This document shows positions 1 through 5,876 of a stretch of DNA of 10,540 bases, piece by piece. The position numbers were made by a program, and so were the translations under genes. Position 1 is the first letter of the stretch. Each line of letters begins with the position of its first letter. This DNA comes from an uncultured Lachnospiraceae bacterium (GTDB lineage: Bacteria; Bacillota; Clostridia; Lachnospirales; Lachnospiraceae). The notes beneath the pieces were generated by a model. The model made no database searches. It saw nothing but the letters and a program-made list of their open reading frames with translations, and was not told the DNA's origin. The stretch spans positions 1 through 10,540 of the forward strand of contig CAMAHO010000063.1 of NCBI GenBank assembly GCA_945834545.1. Reading direction: 5' to 3'.

Positions 1-1110
1 TGCACCGATATCACCTGCGTGTAACTCCGGTACCTCAATCGGCTTATTTCCCTGAAGGACATAAATCTTACCAATCTTCTCCTCCACATCCTTATCCGGA
101 TTGTAAAGCAGATCATCCGTCTTCAAAACGCCGGAATTCACTTTAATTAAGGAATACTTTCCGATAAACGGATCCACAATCGTCTTCCAGATGTAGGCAG
201 ATTTTGCCTTGGAGAAATCATAATCTGCATTGTAGATATCGTTGGTCTTCATATTAATGCCGGCCACCTTACGATTTAAGGGACTAGGCAAATACTTCAC
301 GATATCGTCTAGCAAGGTGTAAATTCCCTGACACAGTGTATTAGAGCCCATGGTCATAGGGAAGATACTGCAATCACATACATTGGTACGAAGTGCTGCA
401 CGGATTTCGGCCTCTGAGAAAACTTCTCCGCCGAAGTATCTCTCCATCATCTCTTCGCTGGTTTCAGCCACTGTTTCCATCAAGGTGTCTCTGTATAGTG
501 AAAGATTAGCCTTGCTGTATTCCGGCACATCACAAGGTACAACCTCCTTGCCCTGCCATCTGTTGCCGGTTTCGGATATGACATTAACATATCCCACAAA
601 TTTCTCATTCTCTCTGATAGGAAGATGGAAGGGAGCCATCTTCTTGCCGTAAAGACTTGTTAAATCCTCTACTACCTTTTTGAAAGAAGCATTGTCAACA
701 TCCATGTTGCTGACATAGACTATGCGGGGAATCTTATATTTTTCACACAGCTCCCAGGCCTTGATGGTACCAACCTCTATTCCCGCTTTACCGTTTACAA
801 CAATCACAGCAGCACCGGCTGCGCTGACTGCTTCTTCCACTTCCCCAACAAAGTCAAAATAACCGGGAGTATCCAAAATATTTATCTTGTAACCGTCCCA
901 TTCAATAGGAATCACTGAGGTAGAAATGGAAAACTTTCTCTTCTGCTCTTCTTTTCCATAATCACTTATGGTATTTCCGTCCTCTACCTTACCTAATCTG
1001 GAAGTAATACCTGACAAATACCCCATAGCTTCTGCCAAGCTGGTTTTTCCTGCTCCACCATGACCTAATAGAACTACATTTCTGATTTTTTCGGTTGTGT
1101 ATACCTTCAT
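1..1110 (-). CDS. EF-G-like translational GTPase, N-terminal part (runs off the left edge)
   Basis: This is the first 370 codons of an elongation factor G paralogue; no stop lies in the window. Residues 16-24 form the P-loop (GHGGAGKTS), 80-83 the G3 motif DTPG, and the stretch after G3 (YFDFVGEVEEAV, then VVNGKAGIEVGT) is typical of the FusA2/EF-G-like branch rather than canonical FusA. The G4 motif, normally NKxD, reads SNMD at 134-137. Domain II begins around residue 303 (KAKSAYIWKT). Such proteins are cytosolic ribosome-associated GTPases, but the role of this branch is not well defined, so I do not call it fusA. The start at 1110 has GGAGGT seven bases upstream (1118-1123). It is divergent from tyrA with its own promoter at 1184-1212. 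A tetracycline-resistance ribosomal protection protein is less likely from the motif wording but not excluded without the C-terminus. Confidence 0.9.
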   Translation of the reverse strand, partial: MKVYTTEKIRNVVLLGHGGAGKTSLAEAMGYLSGITSRLGKVEDGNTISDYGKEEQKRKFSISTSVIPIEWDGYKINILDTPGYFDFVGEVEEAVSAAGAAVIVVNGKAGIEVGTIKAWELCEKYKIPRIVYVSNMDVDNASFKKVVEDLTSLYGKKMAPFHLPIRENEKFVGYVNVISETGNRWQGKEVVPCDVPEYSKANLSLYRDTLMETVAETSEEMMERYFGGEVFSEAEIRAALRTNVCDCSIFPMTMGSNTLCQGIYTLLDDIVKYLPSPLNRKVAGINMKTNDIYNADYDFSKAKSAYIWKTIVDPFIGKYSLIKVNSGVLKTDDLLYNPDKDVEEKIGKIYVLQGNKPIEVPELHAGDIGA

Positions 1111-1183
1111 TCTGTGGACCTCCGACTTTTTGAGTTTCTGAATAGTTTAGTTTTTTATCCAAATAAACTATCAATCTTATTAC

Positions 1184-1212
1184 ATTTTACTAAATATTCT
1201 AAAAATTAGCAA
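1184..1212 (-). promoter_or_regulatory. Putative sigma-A promoter for the EF-G-like gene
   Basis: On the minus strand, TTGCTA (1207-1212) and TAAAAT (1184-1189) are separated by 17 bp. Transcription would begin near 1177, leaving a leader of about 67 nt before the start at 1110. The region is A+T-rich and no better pair was found on this strand. Confidence 0.55.
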
Positions 1213-1247
1213 GTTATTTTGTGAGTTATTGATGTTTTTTCCGCCGC

Positions 1248-1276
1248 TTGACTTTCGCACTTTAAAGTGTTATAGT
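1248..1276 (+). promoter_or_regulatory. Putative sigma-A promoter for tyrA
   Basis: TTGACT (1248-1253) and TATAGT (1271-1276) are separated by exactly 17 bp. Transcription would begin near 1283, giving a short leader of about 30 nt before the ATG at 1314. The spacer contains a perfect 12-bp palindrome (see separate entry). There is no room for a T-box or other large leader riboswitch, so control is probably at initiation. Confidence 0.75.
1258..1269. promoter_or_regulatory. Perfect 12-bp palindrome in the tyrA promoter spacer, candidate operator
   Basis: CACTTTAAAGTG is a perfect inverted repeat lying entirely between the -35 and -10 boxes of the tyrA promoter. A dimeric repressor bound there would block RNA polymerase. 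The regulator is unknown, and part of the symmetry could be chance in A+T-rich sequence. Confidence 0.3.
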
Positions 1277-1300
1277 AATGTAACTGATGTTGTTGAATTT

Positions 1301-1306
1301 AAGGAG
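1301..1306 (+). promoter_or_regulatory. Ribosome binding site that fixes the tyrA start
   Basis: AAGGAG lies seven bases before the ATG at 1314. The frame also has an ATG at 1287, but that start would sit only about 4 nt from the predicted transcription start and has no ribosome site. The start at 1314 also places the dinucleotide-binding fold right at the N-terminus, as expected. Confidence 0.85.
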
Positions 1307-1313
1307 AACAAAT

Positions 1314-2411
1314 ATGAACATCACCTTTGGTTTTATCAGTCTTGGGCTGATTGGTGGTTCCATCGCGAAAGCGATTCGTGAGAAGCATCCTACAGCCACG
1401 ATTTACGCGTATAACAGAACAAAGGAAGCCATCGAAGATGCTTTGTCGGATGGTGTGATCAACAAAGGTCTGGAACTAAATGACCCCTCCTGGAAGGATT
1501 GTGACATGCTGTTTTTATGCGCTCCCGTCCAGGTCAATACCGAAATTCTTGAAACTCTTCTGCCACTGCTTTCAGAAGATTGCTTAATCACTGATGTAGG
1601 CAGTGTAAAGGGATCCATTCATCAATATATCGAATCCAAAAACCTGGGAAATCGATTTATTGGAGGACACCCCATGGCCGGAAGTGAGCGTGTAGGCTAT
1701 CGGAATTCCAAAGCCATCCTGTTGCAAAATGCTTACTATATATTAACTCCGGGTGATGGTGTGGCTCAGGACAAAATAGATTTTTACACCCAACTGGTAA
1801 AGGAAATGGGCTCTATTCCCATTTTGCTTGATTATAAAAAGCACGATTTTGCTACTGCAGCGGTCAGTCATTTACCGCATTTAATAGCAGCAAGCCTGGT
1901 CCTTCTTGTGAAAAACAATGATACGGACGATGGCCTACTTAAAATGATTGCTGCCGGAGGCTTTAAGGACATCACCCGAATTGCTTCCTCTTCTGCTACC
2001 ATGTGGGAGCAGATTTGTATGACGAATTCAGAGAATATCAAGCAATTGCTGAATCAATACATCGAAAGTCTCAAAGAGGTTTCAACCCTATTAAACGAGC
2101 ATGACGGAAAGGATATCTACTCCCTTTTTGATAACGCAAGGATTTACAGGGATTCCCTGCCGACCCAATCTTCCGGTCCAATCAAGCGTTATTTCCAGCT
2201 GTTAGTGGATATTGCTGATGAACCCGGTGCCCTGGCAGCTATCGCCACCATTCTGGCACTAAACAACATCAGTATTAAGAATATCGGTATTGCTCACAAC
2301 AGGGAGTACGAGGGCGGTATTCTTCGAATTGAATTCTATGACCAGGAAAGTGTAGAGAAGGCGGAGCAGATTCTAGCCGGTAAGGGCTATTCCCTACATC
2401 AGCTACCTTAA
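1314..2411 (+). CDS. tyrA: Prephenate (or arogenate) dehydrogenase with C-terminal ACT domain
   Basis: The 365-residue protein makes 4-hydroxyphenylpyruvate from prephenate (or tyrosine from arogenate) in tyrosine biosynthesis, in the cytosol. The N-terminal Rossmann fold carries SLGLIGGS at 9-16; the first glycine of the usual GxGxxG is Ser9 here. Other family motifs are DVGSVKG (94-100), GGHPMAGSE (117-125), SHLPHL (185-190) and GFKDITRIA (216-224), whose arginine matches the substrate-binding arginine of the family. An ACT domain spans about 295-365 (LLVDIADEPGALAAIA), a typical site of tyrosine feedback inhibition. It is a single-gene unit with its own promoter and a palindrome downstream. 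NAD versus NADP, and prephenate versus arogenate, cannot be decided from the sequence. Length is normal for the TyrA-ACT form. Confidence 0.95.
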   Translation: MNITFGFISLGLIGGSIAKAIREKHPTATIYAYNRTKEAIEDALSDGVINKGLELNDPSWKDCDMLFLCAPVQVNTEILETLLPLLSEDCLITDVGSVKGSIHQYIESKNLGNRFIGGHPMAGSERVGYRNSKAILLQNAYYILTPGDGVAQDKIDFYTQLVKEMGSIPILLDYKKHDFATAAVSHLPHLIAASLVLLVKNNDTDDGLLKMIAAGGFKDITRIASSSATMWEQICMTNSENIKQLLNQYIESLKEVSTLLNEHDGKDIYSLFDNARIYRDSLPTQSSGPIKRYFQLLVDIADEPGALAAIATILALNNISIKNIGIAHNREYEGGILRIEFYDQESVEKAEQILAGKGYSLHQLP

Positions 2412-2434
2412 ATGAAGGGCAACGAGGACAGCGT

Positions 2435-2506
2435 GGACAACAGGGACAGGTTCATATGACCCAAGGGGGGGTACAACGGGGTCATATGGACCTGTCCCCG
2501 TTGTCC
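2435..2506. repeat. Long imperfect palindrome (REP-like element) between convergent genes
   Basis: Arms of 28 bp (2435-2462 and 2479-2506) match at 26 positions, with a 16-nt loop that includes a run of seven G. One of the two non-Watson-Crick pairs is a G-U wobble on the plus strand and the other on the minus strand, so the fold is stable in RNA from either direction. The GGGGACAGG-type wording resembles short palindromes linked to REP-associated Y1 transposases in many genomes, though that match is from memory. It overlaps the 3' end of the VanZ-like gene and encodes that protein's last seven residues. Confidence 0.75.
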
Positions 2507-2520
2507 CCTTTCTTTCTTTT
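2435..2520 (+). terminator. Probable terminator for tyrA using the long palindrome
   Basis: The stem-loop at 2435-2506 is followed on the plus strand by a pyrimidine-rich, T-rich tail (2507-2520). It lies about 24 bp past the tyrA stop, in the right place to end tyrA transcription. The tail is not a pure T-run, so efficiency is uncertain. On the minus strand no T-run follows the hairpin. Confidence 0.5.
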
Positions 2521-3006
2521 CTCCAAAAGCTTTACCACCAGACGAAGTAACAAAGCCAGAATCAGAATTCCGGTCAAGCCACCTGCGGAATCGATACCTA
2601 CATCGATTATATTCCCGTCCCGGCCGGGTACAAAGGTCTGGTGAAACTCATCCAAGACAGCGGATATCACCACACAAATGAGGGCAAACAGGCCTCTATT
2701 TTTGATCCACTGTGAAAAAAGCAAATACCATCCGGCTCCCAGCAGAAGGTATTCACTGAAATGCGCCGTTTTTCGAACAACCGGCTCCAAAGCCTTACAC
2801 AAATAGGCTATCATATCCTGGGAGAAATCAAAATAAATATCACTGGCAGTTTCCACAATCACTATTGTAACTTTTTCGCTGAGCCCGGAGGACTGCTCTC
2901 CGTCTTGTGCTGAGAAGCCAAAAATGATGCAATATAATGCGAATAAAAAAATGGCAGTCAGCACAGTTACTGCCATTTTTCTATATACTACTTTATTCCT
3001 TTTCAT
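2482..3006 (-). CDS. VanZ-like integral membrane protein
   Basis: The 174-residue protein carries the VanZ family signature: FSAQDGEQSSGLS (31-43), RKTAHFSEYLLLG (78-90) and a DEFHQTFVPGRDG...DVGIDSAGG block (119-143). Hydrophobic segments near 11-30, 84-98, 104-118 and 144-160 indicate a small multi-pass membrane protein. VanZ from the vancomycin cluster gives low-level teicoplanin resistance, but most chromosomal VanZ-like proteins have no known role, so no resistance is inferred. The start overlaps the end of the PilZ gene by 14 bp, which suggests translational coupling; there is no strong ribosome site at normal distance. The last residues (DNGDRSI) are read from the palindrome at 2435-2506, so the natural C-terminus was probably altered by that element. 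Confidence 0.85.
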   Translation of the reverse strand: MKRNKVVYRKMAVTVLTAIFLFALYCIIFGFSAQDGEQSSGLSEKVTIVIVETASDIYFDFSQDMIAYLCKALEPVVRKTAHFSEYLLLGAGWYLLFSQWIKNRGLFALICVVISAVLDEFHQTFVPGRDGNIIDVGIDSAGGLTGILILALLLRLVVKLLEKRKKGDNGDRSI

Positions 3007-3325
3007 GTATCGTTTGATAAACCTCTATTCGCTTTTGATCTAACTCTGGCATTCCCACAAAGCTGGCTCCGTAAAGGAAACCTTCCTCTTTCATTTCGAT
3101 ACGGACAATCATCAGAAAAGCATGAAGTACCTCCTTTGTCCAAATGGTAAGGTTGGACTCATATACAGCACCGATTTCCAATGCTTCACTGCATGAAAAA
3201 CCGATACCACTCTTTGAAACATCTGATATTTCAATGGGAACCTCTGTCATTTCCTCTGAGTCAATCCTCTTGATAATGATAGTTGACTCCAGACTTGTTC
3301 TTTTATCTTTTCTTCTATCTTCCAT
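2993..3325 (-). CDS. PilZ-domain protein, probable cyclic-di-GMP receptor
   Basis: A 110-residue single-domain PilZ protein. Both halves of the cyclic-di-GMP binding signature are visible: RxxxR at residues 5-9 (RKDKR) and DxSxxG at 35-40 (DVSKSG). The remainder fits the six-stranded PilZ barrel, ending near the YGASFVGM stretch (85-92), followed by a short helix. It has no signal peptide or membrane segment and is expected in the cytosol. The ATG at 3325 is chosen over one at 3355 because AAGGAG lies seven bases upstream (3333-3338) and the extra ten residues precede the RxxxR motif without family support. It follows queA by 48 bp and overlaps the VanZ-like gene, so a functional link to that membrane protein is plausible but unproven. 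Confidence 0.85.
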   Translation of the reverse strand: MEDRRKDKRTSLESTIIIKRIDSEEMTEVPIEISDVSKSGIGFSCSEALEIGAVYESNLTIWTKEVLHAFLMIVRIEMKEEGFLYGASFVGMPELDQKRIEVYQTIHEKE

Positions 3326-3373
3326 AGGTGTTCTCCTTAGTGGGAAAATCAGCATGCAACTAAGTAAACCATA

Positions 3374-4414
3374 TCACACTTCCTTCAAATCTGCAATAAA
3401 CATCGCATCACCGAAGCTGAAAAAGCGATACCCTTCCTTAATGGCAGCTTGATATGCCTCCAGCACATGCTCTCTGCCAGCCAGGGCGCTTACCAGCATA
3501 ACCAAGGTGGATTCCGGCAAGTGAAAATTGGTAATCAAAGCATCTAAGATCTTAAAACGATAACCGGGATAGATGAAAATTTGGGTATCCCCTTCCCCGG
3601 CATGAATCACACCTTCCTCATCACTGGCGCTCTCAACGGTTCTGCAGCTGGTGGTACCCACACAGATGATACGGCCTCCTTGGGCTTTTGTCTCATTAAT
3701 TAACTGGGCTGTCTCCTCAGTCACCTGATAAAACTCGGAATGCATATGATGCTCTAATACATTCTCCTCCTTTACCGGACGAAAGGTACCCAAGCCCACA
3801 TGAAGGGTCACATAGGCGATATGTACCCCCTTCTTTTGTACCTCCTGTAGAAGCTCCTGGGTAAAATGCAAGCCGGCTGTGGGAGCTGCCGCAGAGCCCT
3901 CATACTTGGCATACACTGTCTGGTATCTGTTCTTATCCTGAAGCTTATGGGTGATATAAGGCGGCAGGGGCATCTCGCCCAGTTTATCCAGAATCTCTTC
4001 AAAAATCCCTTCATATTCAAAGGAAATCAGTCGATTTCCCTCCTCCACTGTCTCCAACACAGTAGCCTTTAAGAGTCCATCTCCAAAGGAAAGCTTCGCC
4101 CCGGCCTTACACTTTTTCCCCGGCTTTACCAAGGTCTCCCAGACATCCTTTTCCCTTCGCTTTAGCAAAAGGACCTCCACATGGGCTCCGGTATCCTCCT
4201 TCACCCCAAGCAACCTTGCCGGAATGACCTTGGTATTATTTAAAACCAGGCAATCCCCCGGTCTTAAATAGTCCAGAATATCCCGAAAATGTCTGTGGAT
4301 TACCTCCCCGGTTTCTTTATCCAAGCACAGGAGTCTGGAGGAAGAACGATCCTCCAAAGGGTCCTGCGCAATTAATTCAGGGGGTAAATCAAAATAAAAA
4401 TCCGACTTTTTCAT
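3374..4414 (-). CDS. queA: S-adenosylmethionine:tRNA ribosyltransferase-isomerase
   Basis: QueA transfers and isomerises the ribosyl part of SAM onto 7-aminomethyl-7-deazaguanine at position 34 of tRNAs with GUN anticodons, giving epoxyqueuosine. The 346-residue protein is full length. Family blocks are AQDP...DRSSSRLL (16-29), NNTKVIPARLLG (59-70), LVKPGKKCKAG (95-105), AAPTAGLHFT (176-185), TLHVGLGTFRPV (203-214), GTTSCRTVES (253-262), NFHLPESTLVML (296-307) and FFSFGDAMFI (331-340). It starts two bases after the aminopeptidase stop with a GGGGAG 13 bases upstream, so translation is probably coupled. No other queuosine genes are in the window. Confidence 0.97.
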   Translation of the reverse strand: MKKSDFYFDLPPELIAQDPLEDRSSSRLLCLDKETGEVIHRHFRDILDYLRPGDCLVLNNTKVIPARLLGVKEDTGAHVEVLLLKRREKDVWETLVKPGKKCKAGAKLSFGDGLLKATVLETVEEGNRLISFEYEGIFEEILDKLGEMPLPPYITHKLQDKNRYQTVYAKYEGSAAAPTAGLHFTQELLQEVQKKGVHIAYVTLHVGLGTFRPVKEENVLEHHMHSEFYQVTEETAQLINETKAQGGRIICVGTTSCRTVESASDEEGVIHAGEGDTQIFIYPGYRFKILDALITNFHLPESTLVMLVSALAGREHVLEAYQAAIKEGYRFFSFGDAMFIADLKEV

Positions 4415-4416
4415 AC

Positions 4417-5835
4417 TTATAATTCTGCTCCCCTGGCAAATGCCTTGTATCCCCTGTAAGCTTCATATACATCTGCCTTACTGGTTGCCTCATAGGGAGC
4501 GTGCATATTTAAGACTGCCACTCCGCTGTCAATCACATTCATTCCATAGAGGGCCAGAATATAGGCAATGGTGCCGCCGCCACCTAAGTCCACCTTGCCA
4601 AGCTCTGCTGTCTGGAAGGAAATCTTTTCCTTCTCAAAAATAGCTCTCAAATGGCCTAAATACTCTGCGTTAGCATCATTGGATCCGGATTTTCCTCTGG
4701 AACCGGTAAACTTATTTAACACCAGTCCCCCTGCCAGATAAGCCACATTCTTCTTATCAAAGCTGCTTCCATAGGTGGGGTCATAAGCACTGCTCACATC
4801 GCTGGACAGCATACAGCAGGAGGCTAAGCATCTGCGAAGGGAAAGCTCCGAGTACTCTCCGCATAACTCCATAAGCTCAGCCACTGTGTTCTCGAAGAAT
4901 CTGGACTGCATTCCGGTAGCGCCTACTGAACCAATTTCCTCTTTATCTGTCAGAATACAAGCCACAGTCCTCTTGGTCTGTCCCAAGTCAAGCATAGCCC
5001 GAAGGGAGGTAAAAGCACAAACCCTGTCGTCCTGTCCGTAGGCCAGTATCATGCTTCTGTCAAAGCCTGCTTCCCTGGCCTTTCCTGCCGGTACCACCTC
5101 AAGCTCTGCAGAGATAAAGTCCTCCTCTTCCATGTCGTACTGCTTTTTTAAGATCTCCAAAATTCCCTGCTTTACCAGGTCTTTGGCTTTGTCCTTCTTC
5201 TCTTCCTTGTCCTTCTTCTTATCAAAGAGAAGGGGTTTGTTACCAATGATGATGTCCAATGCTTCTCCTTCAATCACCTTGGCAGCCTTCTTCTCCAGCT
5301 GTTCCTGGGACAGATGAATCAGTAGGTCAGAGATAAAGAACACCGGATCGTCCTCGTCCTCTCCCACATTGATGATGCAGGTAGTTCCGTCCTTTTTCAC
5401 CACTACGCCGTGAATTGCCAGAGGCAGCGTCACCCACTGGTACTTCTTTACGCCCCCATAATAATGGGTATCCAGGTAAGCCAGTCCACTGTCCTCATAG
5501 AGAGGATTCTGTTTCACATCAATTCTGGGGCTGTCGATGTGAGCTCCCAGAATGTTCATACCACAAGGCAGCTTCTCTTCGCCCATCTGAAACATAACAA
5601 TGGATTTGTTCATCCAAACCTGATACAACTTGTCTCCGGTTTGCGGCTGCTTACCACTCTTACGAAATTGCGCCAATTCCACATAACCGGCTTCCTCAAT
5701 CATATTTACAATCGTATCGATACATTCCCTCTCTGTTTTTCCGTTATCAAGGAAATAACGATACTCCTGGTTAATTTTTTCCAATTCTTTCAGTTGTTTA
5801 TGATCATAATTTTCCCAGATATTTTTTCGTTCCAT
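4417..5835 (-). CDS. M18-family zinc aminopeptidase
   Basis: The 472-residue protein is a full-length M18 metallo-aminopeptidase, a cytosolic enzyme (usually a dodecamer) that removes N-terminal residues, often acidic ones, from peptides. Probable metal and catalytic residues are H99 and D101 (GAHIDSPR), D270 (GQDDR), E299/E300 (TDKEEIGSVG), D346 (SSDVSSAYDP) and H445 (LNMHAPYE), all spaced as in the family. Other family blocks are YYGGVKKYQWV (125-135) and GKSGSNDANAEY (381-392). A lysine/glutamate-rich stretch at 205-219 is low-complexity and probably a surface loop. AAAGGA lies seven bases before the ATG. It sits 41 bp after pheT and 2 bp before queA, so it is probably cotranscribed. Its peptide substrate cannot be predicted. 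Confidence 0.93.
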   Translation of the reverse strand: MERKNIWENYDHKQLKELEKINQEYRYFLDNGKTERECIDTIVNMIEEAGYVELAQFRKSGKQPQTGDKLYQVWMNKSIVMFQMGEEKLPCGMNILGAHIDSPRIDVKQNPLYEDSGLAYLDTHYYGGVKKYQWVTLPLAIHGVVVKKDGTTCIINVGEDEDDPVFFISDLLIHLSQEQLEKKAAKVIEGEALDIIIGNKPLLFDKKKDKEEKKDKAKDLVKQGILEILKKQYDMEEEDFISAELEVVPAGKAREAGFDRSMILAYGQDDRVCAFTSLRAMLDLGQTKRTVACILTDKEEIGSVGATGMQSRFFENTVAELMELCGEYSELSLRRCLASCCMLSSDVSSAYDPTYGSSFDKKNVAYLAGGLVLNKFTGSRGKSGSNDANAEYLGHLRAIFEKEKISFQTAELGKVDLGGGGTIAYILALYGMNVIDSGVAVLNMHAPYEATSKADVYEAYRGYKAFARGAEL

Positions 5836-5876
5836 AGCCTTTTCCTTTCCTTTATTCTCTATACAAAAGCCTATTC

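Noticed and set aside
350..652. A 100-codon open frame on the plus strand opposite the EF-G-like gene.
   Set aside because: It is a shadow of the conserved GTPase reading frame, with no recognisable protein features.
2482..3006. Glycopeptide resistance role for the VanZ-like gene.
   Set aside because: No other van genes are present and chromosomal VanZ-like proteins are common without such a role.
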